A DNA stretch of 32,421 bases from Candidatus Falkowbacteria bacterium UBA2355 (GTDB taxonomy: Bacteria > Patescibacteriota > Patescibacteriia > Patescibacteriales > Patescibacteriaceae). Where the stretch lies: NCBI GenBank assembly GCA_002344425.1, contig DDTV01000018.1, forward strand, positions 1-32,421, read 5' to 3'. Positions 22,189 to 30,824 of the stretch are shown here, one piece after another (within the stretch, counting starts at the first letter, position 1; each line of letters opens with the position of its first letter). The translations under genes and the position numbers were made by a program. The notes under the pieces are model-generated. The model saw nothing but the letters and a program-made list of their open reading frames with translations, did no database searches and had not been told where the DNA came from.

Positions 22189-22651
22189 TCTTTTTTTCTT
22201 TTTCTTTTAAAAATCTTTGGATTTCCTGAAAGCTAGCCATAATTGCAAAGCTTGCATACTGAGACCTATCATTGGCGTTAAATTTTTTCGCCCAATCTAC
22301 GTCCTTGCCGCGTTGCTTCATATTACGGACCAATATTTTAATACTGTCCATAGTAGAATCATGCAAGAGTCGTCTTGCTTCATCAGCACCGGCGCGCTCT
22401 TCGGCTAACTCTCGTGAGTTTTCTTCTTTTATTTTAACATCAAGCTGGGCTAATTTGCAGACGTCTTCTAGATAACGCCCGCAACAATCCATCATTTCAG
22501 AGTACAAAAACATTAAGTCTTCGTCCCCTGTACAGCTTTTTTTTATATCTTCTATTGAGAAAGAGCTTTTTAAAACCTCTGAGTTTCCTAGGTTTTCCTC
22601 AAGACTCTTATACATATTCGGGTGTTCCCCGGGAAAAGACTCAGGATTCAT
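22175..22651 (-). CDS. Helical cytoplasmic protein, unknown
   Basis: 158 aa, almost entirely predicted helical and charged, no membrane segment, and no recognised family. A cysteine pair (MDCCGRYLEDVCKL, near 52-65) lies in the middle, and the end is strongly basic (KEKEKKNGKN). Unlike most genes here it has a consensus promoter (TTGACA-17-TATAGT) and a real leader with a GAAAGG ribosome-binding site seven bases before the ATG. That suggests strong expression. First gene of a two-gene unit. Confidence 0.75.
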   Translation of the reverse strand: MNPESFPGEHPNMYKSLEENLGNSEVLKSSFSIEDIKKSCTGDEDLMFLYSEMMDCCGRYLEDVCKLAQLDVKIKEENSRELAEERAGADEARRLLHDSTMDSIKILVRNMKQRGKDVDWAKKFNANDRSQYASFAIMASFQEIQRFLKEKEKKNGKN

Positions 22652-22678
22652 ATTTAACCTTTCTATTTTATTAAAGCT

Positions 22679-22707
22679 ACTATATAATAATTAGTTATTT
22701 TTGTCAA
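22679..22707 (-). promoter_or_regulatory. Consensus promoter of the 22.0-22.7 kb unknown gene pair
   Basis: On the minus strand TTGACA (22707-22702), 17-base spacer, TATAGT (22684-22679). The -35 box overlaps the stop of the small membrane ORF upstream. A leader of about 20 bases with GAAAGG precedes the start codon. Confidence 0.7.
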
Positions 22708-22844
22708 GATATGGTAAAACCCATAAAATACACCGCCGGCTGAAACAACAAGATAATGCGAACAATAACAAAAAAGACACCGATTGAAATCAGTGAGAAC
22801 AATAGGACACCTAAAAAGAAAAGAAATTTAAAAGCTCCTTCCAT
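22704..22844 (-). CDS. 46-residue membrane protein after ftsQ
   Basis: From ATG 22844 the frame gives 46 aa, starting MEGAFKFLFFLGVLLFSLIS and made almost wholly of hydrophobic residues with one Arg (VRIILLFQ). It begins four bases after the ftsQ stop. A longer version starting at 22904 would overlap ftsQ by 56 bases and is less likely. No family recognised. Support is position in the serS-ftsQ operon, spacing and clean hydrophobic character; homologues would be needed to be sure. Confidence 0.5.
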   Translation of the reverse strand: MEGAFKFLFFLGVLLFSLISIGVFFVIVRIILLFQPAVYFMGFTIS

Positions 22845-22848
22845 ATGT

Positions 22849-23721
22849 TTATTGATAGTATAACTTATCTTTAAAACGTAAATCAATATAACGAATTTTT
22901 TCAAAACGCCCTTTTAGTTCGGTGCTTAGCAATATGTCGAGACGGTCTAGCTGGGCGGTTATTGAATCATCGGTAGCAAAATATATCATAGCGCCTTTTT
23001 GCGGAACCAATTTCAAAGTATTAAAGTCATTGTCGACTGACAGTTGTCGAACAGGAATAGAAGAAAATCTTATGGCAAATTCGGGTGATAATTTTTGTGC
23101 GAAGCTGATTGAACTTTCCATGCCAACTACCCTTTGTTCTGAAATTTTGGGCATGCCATTGTTATGTATGGTTGGGAGTTCCTCGAGCTGTCCGTCGGCA
23201 AAAGCCAGCAGCCAACCGTCCTTATCAACTTGATAAAAAGCGTCAGCCTCAAACCAAACCGCAACAGGAATTTTTTCCGATAAGGTTATGATTAATGTTG
23301 AGGGCAAACGTTTAACCACTTTGACATCATCAAGCGCATAGCGTTTGCGTAAATCTTGAATCAGCGCATCGCTATGAAAAACCATCAGCTTCTCTTCCGA
23401 CAATATTAATAAGCGGCGCCGTTCAAGTCTTTCATAGGCCATATTTTCAACCGACGACGACGGAATCAGAGAAGCGCCTCTGACTTCAATCTTTTTAACC
23501 AGCAGGAAGTCGGAAAAAAGCAAAAACCAAGCCAGAGCCCCGGCCAGGATAATTAATATAAAAAACCACAGCCAAAATCTGGGGGGTAATTTAGCCAGGT
23601 TGTTTTTAAAGGTCGAACTGCTTATTTTGTCTGCGCGCCGATCTTTGAAATAAGGATTGCCCCGGCGACGCAAAGAAGTCGGAGCGGTATAACTTCGATG
23701 ACGGACGGGCAAGGCATTCAT
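22849..23721 (-). CDS. ftsQ: Cell-division protein FtsQ/DivIB
   Basis: 290 aa bitopic protein: a basic cytoplasmic N-terminus (about 1-48, RRRGNPYFKDRRADK), one membrane helix (about 49-70), then a POTRA domain starting KKIEVRGASLIPSS and a beta domain with VKVVKRLPSTLIITLSEKIP and VDKDGWLLAF. These are the FtsQ hallmarks. FtsQ links the early and late divisome (FtsB/FtsL). Its ATG overlaps the serS stop by four bases, an unusual partner for ftsQ. Confidence 0.92.
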   Translation of the reverse strand: MNALPVRHRSYTAPTSLRRRGNPYFKDRRADKISSSTFKNNLAKLPPRFWLWFFILIILAGALAWFLLFSDFLLVKKIEVRGASLIPSSSVENMAYERLERRRLLILSEEKLMVFHSDALIQDLRKRYALDDVKVVKRLPSTLIITLSEKIPVAVWFEADAFYQVDKDGWLLAFADGQLEELPTIHNNGMPKISEQRVVGMESSISFAQKLSPEFAIRFSSIPVRQLSVDNDFNTLKLVPQKGAMIYFATDDSITAQLDRLDILLSTELKGRFEKIRYIDLRFKDKLYYQ

Positions 23722-24983
23722 CGTTTAATGGCTTTAAACGGCAAATAGGGGCGTAATTTTTTTGGAATCTCTATATTGCCGTCTTTGGTTTGAAAGTTTT
23801 CCAAAATCGCTATTAAAGCCCTGGGGCCGGGGTTGGCCGTACCGTTCAAGGTGTGGACTAATTTTCTATCTCCGTCGGCATCAAGATATTTGATATTGAG
23901 GGCTCGAGATTGATAGTCAGTGCAATTTGAAACCGAGGTTATTTCAGCCCAATCTCCGTTGCCTCCTGCGGCATTGGGCTTGCCCGGCAACCAAGCTTCA
24001 AGATCAAAGGTTCGATAGGCCGGAGTACCCAGGTCGGCGGTTGAATGGTCAATGACCCTGAAGGGAATACCGAGGCTTGAAAAAATTTCTTTTTCTAGCT
24101 CCAACATTTCGCGATGCATTTTTTCAGAGTCCTCCGGACGACAATAAACGAATAATTCTAATTTCTCGAATTGGTGGACTCTAAAAATGCCTTTTGAAAA
24201 TTTGGAATAAGCTCCGGCTTCGGTTCTAAAACAATGAGACAGACCGACATACTTAATAGCTCCCCTGCTTAAATCAATTACCTCATCGGCGTGATAGCCG
24301 CCCAAGGTTATTTCAGCAGTGCCTATCAAAGCTAAGTCGCTGTTCTCAAGGCGATAAATTTGGCTTGATTCTCCGCGCGGATTAAAGCCCAAGCCTTCGA
24401 CAATTGAAGTTTTGGCCAAGTCCGGTGTTAACAGGGGCACAAAGCCTTTTTTAATTGCCAAATCCAGCGTATAGCGGTTTAATGCTAAACTGAGCAAGGC
24501 CAATTCATTTTTCAAATAATAAAACTTAGCACCTGATACTTTGGCGCCGCGCTCTAAATCAATTAAATCAAGTTTCTCAGCCAACTCTAAATGATCCTTG
24601 GGCTCAAAATTGAATTTCGGTATTTTGCCTACGGTTTCTAGGACAGGATTGTCGTTTTCGTCAGCGCTGACAACAACATCAGGATGCGTCAAATTAGGGA
24701 CAGCCAATAACAAGTTTCTGAATTCTTCATTAAGCTTATTGTCCTTGTCTTCGAGTTTGGCAATGGTGTCACCGACCTTGCGCATGGCGGCAATTTCTTT
24801 GTCGGTCGGCTTGGATTTAGAAGCTTGGTTGCGCGTTGAGCGCAAGGCTTGAATCTCGGACTGAAGTTCTCGGCGCTTTTCATCCAAATCGAACAAGCGA
24901 TCAAGATCAACTTTAGCCAAACGATTAGCCGTGTTTTTCGCCACTAAAGCCTTGTTTTCTCTGATGAATTTGATATCTAGCAT
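23718..24983 (-). CDS. serS: Seryl-tRNA synthetase
   Basis: 421 aa from ATG 24983, chosen because MLDIKFIRENKALVAKN is the standard SerRS N-terminus; an upstream ATG at 25019 would add 12 untypical residues. The N-terminal tRNA-binding coiled coil (about 28-100) is followed by the class II core: motif 2 in HCFRTEAGAYSKFSKGIFRVHQFEKLE, and motif 3 near the end with NGTANPGPRALIAILEN. It charges tRNA-Ser (and tRNA-Sec if present). It overlaps ftsQ by four bases. Confidence 0.96.
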   Translation of the reverse strand: MLDIKFIRENKALVAKNTANRLAKVDLDRLFDLDEKRRELQSEIQALRSTRNQASKSKPTDKEIAAMRKVGDTIAKLEDKDNKLNEEFRNLLLAVPNLTHPDVVVSADENDNPVLETVGKIPKFNFEPKDHLELAEKLDLIDLERGAKVSGAKFYYLKNELALLSLALNRYTLDLAIKKGFVPLLTPDLAKTSIVEGLGFNPRGESSQIYRLENSDLALIGTAEITLGGYHADEVIDLSRGAIKYVGLSHCFRTEAGAYSKFSKGIFRVHQFEKLELFVYCRPEDSEKMHREMLELEKEIFSSLGIPFRVIDHSTADLGTPAYRTFDLEAWLPGKPNAAGGNGDWAEITSVSNCTDYQSRALNIKYLDADGDRKLVHTLNGTANPGPRALIAILENFQTKDGNIEIPKKLRPYLPFKAIKR

Positions 24984-25078
24984 ATCTATAATAATAGCCC
25001 AAGCAAGCTTCTTTGACAACTGCCCCAGAGAGTGATGTAATGGTATAAATTGTTATTTTAAAACCAAATATCGCTAAA

Positions 25079-25240
25079 ATGGACAACTTCAAGCACGAAA
25101 CATATATTTTGCTTCATGAATATGTTCTTCAAGCTCTCGATTATTTGTTATATTGGGAGGAAATCGAGTTGGCAAAAACTTTAGTTTATCTTTTGCCGCT
25201 TAAAGAAATTCCGGATTATCCCATGCTCGTTTTTAACTAA
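25079..25240 (+). CDS. 53-residue small protein, unknown
   Basis: The ATG at 25079 opens a 53-codon frame (start MDNFKHETYILLHEYVLQAL, end PDYPMLVFN) that stops at 25238-25240, exactly at the base of a terminator hairpin. The product is acidic and aromatic-rich, and likely two helices (LLHEYVLQALDYLLYW and IELAKTLVYLLPL). An extended -10 TGGTATAAA (25041-25049) stands 29 bases upstream. It sits on the opposite strand from both neighbours. No family recognised. The promoter-ORF-terminator arrangement supports a real gene. Confidence 0.55.
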   Translation: MDNFKHETYILLHEYVLQALDYLLYWEEIELAKTLVYLLPLKEIPDYPMLVFN

Positions 25241-25270
25241 AACCCCCTGCCTTAGAAAAGACAGGGGTTT
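25240..25270. terminator. Bidirectional terminator between the 53-aa ORF and greA
   Basis: AAACCCCCTG (25240-25249) and CAGGGGTTT (25262-25270) form a GC-rich stem with A/T flanks on both sides, serving the plus-strand small ORF and the minus-strand greA. Confidence 0.87.
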
Positions 25271-25283
25271 ATTAGTTTAGGAA

Positions 25284-25742
25284 TTAAGAGATTTTTGTAA
25301 TTTTATAACTAATGTCGCCTTTGGGAGTATGGACAGTTACGCTGTCCCCTACTTTTCTATCTAGGAAAGCGAGGCCCATCGGTGATTCATTGGAAACCTT
25401 ACCAGACAAAGGATCAGCTTCATTAAAACTTACAATAGTAAATTCTTTGGATTGGCCATTGGCTTCAACCGTTATTTTAGAGCCCATACCAACTTGATTT
25501 TTGGCATGAGTTTTAACAACGGTTAAATTTTTCAATAAGGCAGTAACTTCGGCAATACGGCCTTCATTAAAAGCCTGGGCCTCCTTGGCTTCGGAATATT
25601 CCGCATTTTCACTTAAATCTCCAAGCTCCTTGGCACGCTCAATACGATCGGCTATTTCGCGCCGCTTGGTTGTCGAAAGCTCATGCAATTCTTCTTCAAG
25701 TTTGCGCAGGCCTTCTTCGGAGATGATTTGTTGTTCTCCCAT
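25284..25742 (-). CDS. greA: Transcription elongation factor GreA
   Basis: 152 aa. An N-terminal coiled coil (about 8-75) with the tip acidic pair in LGDLSENAEYSEAKE is followed by the FKBP-like C-terminal domain (MGSKITVE..., VSNESPMGLAFLDRKVGD). GreA stimulates transcript cleavage by stalled RNA polymerase. A TATACT (minus strand, 25777-25772) in the end of the upstream gene gives it its own promoter with a roughly 22-base leader. It could also be the last gene of the polysaccharide operon (20-base gap). Confidence 0.96.
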   Translation of the reverse strand: MGEQQIISEEGLRKLEEELHELSTTKRREIADRIERAKELGDLSENAEYSEAKEAQAFNEGRIAEVTALLKNLTVVKTHAKNQVGMGSKITVEANGQSKEFTIVSFNEADPLSGKVSNESPMGLAFLDRKVGDSVTVHTPKGDISYKITKIS

Positions 25743-25762
25743 AAATATAAGCTTAGTAAAAG

Positions 25763-27172
25763 TTACGACTTAGTATACATAGTAATCCCCACTATAGCAA
25801 GGGCTAGATAGCCAAAGCCCAGAGGATGATTCAAATATGGTGTAAAAATATGCAATATTGCCAAGGCGGCCAAAGCCCCGAGTCCGACCTGATCTTGTGT
25901 CTTTGCCAAAGCAACAAGAAACCAAATATAGACCGCCAAGCCCAAGAGTCCCAGCTTAAGCCAAATATCAAGCCAGCCCCATTCAAAGGCATTGGTGGTA
26001 TAGAGTCCGTTCGGGTTATTTTGCAAAACTCTTGGATCGCTGGTTTTATAAGTCAATTCTTTTCCAAGCCCGTAACCTAATAATGGGTTATTTTTTAGGG
26101 CCTCGCCCATCACCGGTAACAAAGCCCATCGCGAAGCCGCCGCCGCTTCAAAGCCCGTTGCCCTATCTTTAAAAAGCGCGGCGTTGATTTGGCTGGTCGG
26201 TTCAGGAAAGGGAAAGCGAACAATCGCGAACAAAATTAAAATTCCGGCCACGGCGACGATGGCGCTTGAACCCAGGGCCTGAATAATGCTTTTTAATTTG
26301 GGGCGGAATTTTATCAAAGCCGACAAGGACATGATTATTAAACCGGCCAAGGTTCCGACCCAAAAACTTCTTGATAAGCTGGTTAGAATAACTGCTAAAA
26401 ACAAAGCGGCGGCCAAGGCATCAAGCGTCTTATGTTTGCGTATAAATAAGGCCAGAGAAAAGAAAAAGGCCGGAATAGCGAAAACCTGCGATTGCAAGAA
26501 GACTCGGTAAAAACCATTTGCCAAGGGAGTAATTTCCCCCAAAAGGTTGAAACGGGTCCATTCATAAAAAATTTCAATAACCGCAAAACCGTGCGAAAAA
26601 AGATAAACCGTCAAAAGAGTTTTAAGCGCTATCCATAGCAAGGCGGCGCCGATTATCGGCCACAATAATTCGCGCGAAGCTTTGTCTTTAAAAACCAAAG
26701 ACAAAGGAATCAAAGCCGCTAAATAAAGCCAACGTTTGGCTTCGGTAAAGATAAGCGCGGTTTCGTTGTTAAACATAAAGCCCACTAAGGCGGCCAAGAC
26801 AAGCAGGGCCACTAAGCTGAAAAAGGGCCGGCGATAAGTCCAAACTTTAAGTTCGGCAAAAAGATTTTTCTGACGAACAAACCAGACGGCCATAACAACA
26901 ATCCACAGGGCGATACGCAAGGACAAACGACTTTCCTCCTCGCCGAGCCATAACAAGTATCCCTGGGAACCGATAATCAATTCGGCTAAAAGTATGGCCA
27001 AGCCATAAGCCGGATTTTTTAAAGCGATAATCAAAACAAAGATTAAAAGTATTGCGGCGCTTAAAGACGTGGCCAAGGAATTTTGAAAAAACGCGAAGGA
27101 CGCCGCCTCAATCAGGACGATGGACCCTAAGGAGATCAGGAATATTTTATTATTGCTCAAAAATTTATTCAT
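25763..27172 (-). CDS. O-antigen ligase-like polysaccharide ligase/polymerase (Wzy/WaaL type)
   Basis: 469 aa with about eleven membrane helices. The family's large outside loop is present (about 325-405), including GEALKNNPLLGYGLGK and the later GWLDIWLKLGLLGL, typical of Wzy_C/O-antigen ligase proteins that join or polymerise undecaprenyl-linked glycans. It overlaps the DUF192 gene by eight bases and is the last member of the glycan operon before greA. Ligase and polymerase cannot be told apart from this sequence. Confidence 0.87.
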   Translation of the reverse strand: MNKFLSNNKIFLISLGSIVLIEAASFAFFQNSLATSLSAAILLIFVLIIALKNPAYGLAILLAELIIGSQGYLLWLGEEESRLSLRIALWIVVMAVWFVRQKNLFAELKVWTYRRPFFSLVALLVLAALVGFMFNNETALIFTEAKRWLYLAALIPLSLVFKDKASRELLWPIIGAALLWIALKTLLTVYLFSHGFAVIEIFYEWTRFNLLGEITPLANGFYRVFLQSQVFAIPAFFFSLALFIRKHKTLDALAAALFLAVILTSLSRSFWVGTLAGLIIMSLSALIKFRPKLKSIIQALGSSAIVAVAGILILFAIVRFPFPEPTSQINAALFKDRATGFEAAAASRWALLPVMGEALKNNPLLGYGLGKELTYKTSDPRVLQNNPNGLYTTNAFEWGWLDIWLKLGLLGLAVYIWFLVALAKTQDQVGLGALAALAILHIFTPYLNHPLGFGYLALAIVGITMYTKS

Positions 27173-27605
27173 AGGATAACTTGTCGCCGATTTTTAACTT
27201 ATGTTTTTTTACAAATCCGGCATTGACTTCCAATACCATATCGGTTTTTTCCGGTGATGAGTATAGGGTGTAATTCGGTCCGGCTTCTGGTTTTAGGTTT
27301 TCAGCCCAAGCAATAATCGTTTTATTATCAAGCCAAATAATATCCAAATCAAAGTTCATTTCGCGCATTACAAAGGTTCTATGACGGCTGTCGCCAAAAA
27401 CAAATAAAAGTCCGCAGTTATCGCATAAAGCCGGCCGCCGACTCAAACCCAGATAATGATCTGTTTCAGTTTCGGCCACCTCAACCGAAAGCAAGGCCGG
27501 ACCCAGCCGCAAATTGTTAAATTTTTTCTCGCTTGGTTCGTGCTCCATTGTAACAAAGGAGAGCAAAAAAAGCGATGCTATCAGCGGAATAAACTTTAAT
27601 GTCAT
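27165..27605 (-). CDS. Exported DUF192 protein
   Basis: 146 aa, an N-terminal signal or membrane segment (about 4-20), then DUF192 (about 35-146). Family marks: VEVAETETDHYLGLSRRPAL, CGLLFVF, FVMREMNFDLDIIWLD and AGFVKKHKLKIGDKL. DUF192 proteins are small extracytoplasmic beta proteins of unknown function. A CDNC pair (about 79-82) precedes GLLFVF, which may be a disulfide or metal site. It lies between the glycosyltransferase 2 and ligase genes with a zero-base gap and an eight-base overlap. Confidence 0.9.
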   Translation of the reverse strand: MTLKFIPLIASLFLLSFVTMEHEPSEKKFNNLRLGPALLSVEVAETETDHYLGLSRRPALCDNCGLLFVFGDSRHRTFVMREMNFDLDIIWLDNKTIIAWAENLKPEAGPNYTLYSSPEKTDMVLEVNAGFVKKHKLKIGDKLSYE

Positions 27606-28301
27606 TCAATTCAAATGATGTTTGCTTTTGATTATTTCTACGGCGGCATTATAATTTCTGACTCTCGGCAGCCAAGGTAATAGTTTATAAGCCGCTTTGG
27701 GCAGCCAGCGGCTTATGTGGCCTCCGCCCAACTGAGTCATAAATAATACTTCATCAATCCAAAAACCGATTTTGCCTTTTTCCATCATGGTTAACCACAG
27801 ATCCCAATCTTGGAGACGCTTGATCGATGGGTCAAAGCCGGGAAAGTCAGCGCGGCGAATAAGCGAACTGGTATGAATATAAGGCATGGTTCGCAAACGC
27901 TCTATATCGTAGGGAAAAAGTTTAAATAATTTTTGACCGTATTTGAAAGAACTGAAAACAAAACTGGCTTCGCCGTGTTTTTCCAAAGCTTGCTTCATGG
28001 TCATCAGCATTTTTGTTTCCATTATCAAATCCGCGTCGCAAAACAGAAGATAGTCCCCTTTTGATTTGCTGAACCCGAAGTTGCGCGTCGGGTTTGAACC
28101 TTCATTAGCTTTGGAAAAAAATTTAAACTTCTCCGCTGGAATTATATTCTTGTATTTTTCAACTACGGCCTTTAGGTTGTCAGTCGAGCCATCGTCTACT
28201 AGAATAATTTCCCAATCCTTTTCGCTTTGCGCGAGCAGGCTGTCGAGACAGGCTTCGATTTTATCGGCTTGATTGTGAATTGGAATAATGACTGAAATCA
28301 T
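27606..28301 (-). CDS. Glycosyltransferase family 2
   Basis: 231 aa GT-A-fold enzyme. VIIPIHNQADKIEACLDSLL opens the domain, with ILVDDGSTD (about 33-41) and a DAD metal motif (Asp89-Asp91 in FCDADLIM), then LQDWDLWLTM as the acceptor-side ED/QD region. It has no membrane helix, so it would act at the inner face of the membrane on lipid-linked sugars. Part of the glycan operon; the two-base gap to the GT4 gene suggests coupling. Donor and acceptor are unknown. Confidence 0.92.
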   Translation of the reverse strand: MISVIIPIHNQADKIEACLDSLLAQSEKDWEIILVDDGSTDNLKAVVEKYKNIIPAEKFKFFSKANEGSNPTRNFGFSKSKGDYLLFCDADLIMETKMLMTMKQALEKHGEASFVFSSFKYGQKLFKLFPYDIERLRTMPYIHTSSLIRRADFPGFDPSIKRLQDWDLWLTMMEKGKIGFWIDEVLFMTQLGGGHISRWLPKAAYKLLPWLPRVRNYNAAVEIIKSKHHLN

Positions 28302-28303
28302 AA

Positions 28304-29389
28304 CTAAGCTTTCTTTAAAAGAATAGTATGAATTTTACGAATAGCGTCCGGCCAAGCAAAATCCTTTAAAACTCTCAGTCGGCCCTGCTCCCCCAGTTTT
28401 GTTGCCAGTTCCGGGTCTTTTACAAGCTTCATAATAGCCTCAAAAAGGGCCCTAGAATCGTTTTCCGGCACCAATAGGCCATTTATGCCATCGTTTACCG
28501 CGTCGGCGACTCCGCCGCTTTTAGCGGCTATAACCGGTTTGCCGGCTAAATTAGCCTCCAAATACACAATTCCAAAACCTTCATAGTCATCGCCTATCTG
28601 ATGAGTCGGCATGATAAAAATATCTGAAATTTCAAGCCAGGTCCATTTTTCATCCTCAGCAACATCGGTCAGTAAAAACACCTTGCCTAAAAGCGAGGGA
28701 TCTGAAATCAAACTTTTTATTCTCGCCTCTTCCGGACCTCGTCCAATAATTACATATCTCAAGTCCGGATATTCTTCTATAACCGAAGGCAGAACTGCCA
28801 AAACTTGCTCCACGCCTTTTCTAGCCACCAAACGACCAAGGGTTGTCAGAACTACGCAATTTTCCAATCCGTAGTTAGCGCGTAAACCAGCGCAACGTTC
28901 CGGTCGGACAACCGGAGGCGTTGGGTCAACTCCGGGATTAACTGTGAAAACTTTATTAGTGTCGCTGATAAAAGCTCCGACATCGGCCGAGGTTTTGCTA
29001 TTGGCACATAAAATTACATTGGCGGTTTTTAATATTTTTTTTGACAAAAATTTTTTCCAAGCGCCGCGTTGAGCCATTGAAAAGTCCAAGCCGTGCAGAA
29101 AGACGGCATATTTGAATTTAATAATATGAGACAAAAGCCAAGCAACCGTACCAAGCGGCAAAATTTCTCCGACGATCAGCCAATCAGGTCGAGTGCCCCG
29201 CAAAGCTTTAAATAAGTTTCTTAAGGCCGGCAGCCATTTAATAATCAACCCGCGAGGATTAAGCAACTCTTTGTTTTTATTATCTATAAGCACCAGTTCG
29301 TCGGGCCAATAGCGAACCAGGTTGCCGTAATAAGTTTCAACGCCGCCGCGCTCGGGCGGAAATTCAAGTGCCGCTAATATTGTTTTCAT
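28304..29389 (-). CDS. Glycosyltransferase family 4 (GT-B)
   Basis: 361 aa. N-terminal GERGGVETYYGN-like loop (PPERGGVETYYGNLV), a mid-domain TTLGRLVARKGVEQVL, and the donor-binding signature EGFGIVYLEANLAGKPVIA (about 269-287) followed by SGGVADAV. This is a retaining GT-B enzyme, typical of capsule or lipopolysaccharide-like glycan synthesis. It overlaps the flippase gene by four bases (ATGA). Confidence 0.93.
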   Translation of the reverse strand: MKTILAALEFPPERGGVETYYGNLVRYWPDELVLIDNKNKELLNPRGLIIKWLPALRNLFKALRGTRPDWLIVGEILPLGTVAWLLSHIIKFKYAVFLHGLDFSMAQRGAWKKFLSKKILKTANVILCANSKTSADVGAFISDTNKVFTVNPGVDPTPPVVRPERCAGLRANYGLENCVVLTTLGRLVARKGVEQVLAVLPSVIEEYPDLRYVIIGRGPEEARIKSLISDPSLLGKVFLLTDVAEDEKWTWLEISDIFIMPTHQIGDDYEGFGIVYLEANLAGKPVIAAKSGGVADAVNDGINGLLVPENDSRALFEAIMKLVKDPELATKLGEQGRLRVLKDFAWPDAIRKIHTILLKKA

Positions 29390-30813
29390 ACATCGGTGAA
29401 TGAAGCGATTACTGACTTAAGATCGCTGCGTTTAATGCCGCCAACGGCAAAAAGCGCAAATCCGTAAATTATGGCGGCCAAGCCAATAGTTAGTACCGGA
29501 TGCAAGTATGGCTTGGCGATAAAAGCAAAGATGGCCATAATCAAACCGGCTGAAGTTATTCTCCAAACCGAGTCGAGTAAGGGGCGCCAATGGATTTTAG
29601 TAATATCCGGAATGATATTCCAGCCCAAAGCTAGCATGACGATACTGGTTATTAAGGTCGTGATACAGGCGCCTAAGACGCCGAACTTCGGTATTAAAAT
29701 TAAGTTCATTAAGGCGCTTAAAAAGGCCGTAATTGTCATATTGACGGTATTGCGTTTTTGTTTGTCGCAGGCGTTAAGCAAGGCACCGACCGGGAAACCA
29801 AGGAACATAAAGGGCACCGCGGCCATCGACACCTTTAAAAGCAAGGCGGATTCGCTGAATTCGTCTTTAAATAACAAAACGATTTTTTCAGCCATAACAA
29901 TCGCGCCCAAACTTATAGGGACGGCAATCATTAAACAATACATAATCGCCCTTTCAAATAAAGATGCCAGTCGGTCGCGATTCGAGTGCCAAAAAGAACT
30001 TAGCGCCGGATAAAGCGAGGCGACAAAGGCCATTGGCAAGAATTGCAAGGCAATGATTATCTTAAAAGGAATTTGGTATAAGCCCACGGCGCGATCCCCG
30101 GCCAATTTAAATAAAAGAACCGAGTCGAAGAAAGTATAGAAGCGCTGAACTATGACAAAAATTCCAAAGGGCAAAGCAATTGAAAACAGCTCTTTAATCA
30201 ATTGTCTGTCCCAATGCGGCCAGCCGCTAAGACTCCAAACCGATCGAACAACTGTCATTGAGTAAATAAAATTGAAAAGACTCGCGGCCACCAGCGTTCC
30301 CATCAGCCAAGTTATGGCTAGATTTTGTTTTAGAACAATCAGGCTCAAAATCAAAACAATGACTTGGAAGAGGACCGAGGAAATACTTTCAAATTTCAAA
30401 TTGTGAAAGCCGCGGGCGATTGAATAAAAAACTCCCGTGAAACTGTCCAATAACATGGCGGCCATAGAGACATAAATCAATTGCTGGGTTAAGAGGGCGT
30501 AATCCCATGAAACCGTCCAACCGATTATTGCCAAGACCGTTAAGATGGTCAGAGGCAACTTGACCGCCATAACGCTGCCCAAAATGGCCTTGGCTTTTTC
30601 CGGATATTTAGCGACTTCTCGGGTGACAACATTGCTCAGCCCCAAATCTATGAATATTGAAAAAATCGAGGTTACGGAAATGGCAAAATAATATTGCCCA
30701 AGATCGGCCGGTCCCAAGGCGCGCGCGTAAATAGTAAAATAGCTTAAAGAAATGATTTTTTGCAAAATCAAAGCCAATGTGAAGTAAGAGGTATTTTTAG
30801 CTATAGTAGCCAT
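29386..30813 (-). CDS. Polysaccharide flippase (Wzx/RfbX, MATE-like)
   Basis: 475 aa, about fourteen membrane helices. YARALGPADLGQYYFAISV (about 34-52) is the classic Wzx N-terminal motif, followed by DLGLSNVVTREVAK. It would flip undecaprenyl-linked repeat units across the membrane. First gene of the glycan operon, with a near-leaderless promoter (extended -10 TGCTACAAT, minus strand, 30833-30825). No polymerase-chain-length regulator (Wzz) is visible in the window. Confidence 0.93.
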   Translation of the reverse strand: MATIAKNTSYFTLALILQKIISLSYFTIYARALGPADLGQYYFAISVTSIFSIFIDLGLSNVVTREVAKYPEKAKAILGSVMAVKLPLTILTVLAIIGWTVSWDYALLTQQLIYVSMAAMLLDSFTGVFYSIARGFHNLKFESISSVLFQVIVLILSLIVLKQNLAITWLMGTLVAASLFNFIYSMTVVRSVWSLSGWPHWDRQLIKELFSIALPFGIFVIVQRFYTFFDSVLLFKLAGDRAVGLYQIPFKIIIALQFLPMAFVASLYPALSSFWHSNRDRLASLFERAIMYCLMIAVPISLGAIVMAEKIVLLFKDEFSESALLLKVSMAAVPFMFLGFPVGALLNACDKQKRNTVNMTITAFLSALMNLILIPKFGVLGACITTLITSIVMLALGWNIIPDITKIHWRPLLDSVWRITSAGLIMAIFAFIAKPYLHPVLTIGLAAIIYGFALFAVGGIKRSDLKSVIASFTDV

Positions 30814-30824
30814 ATAATCACTTT

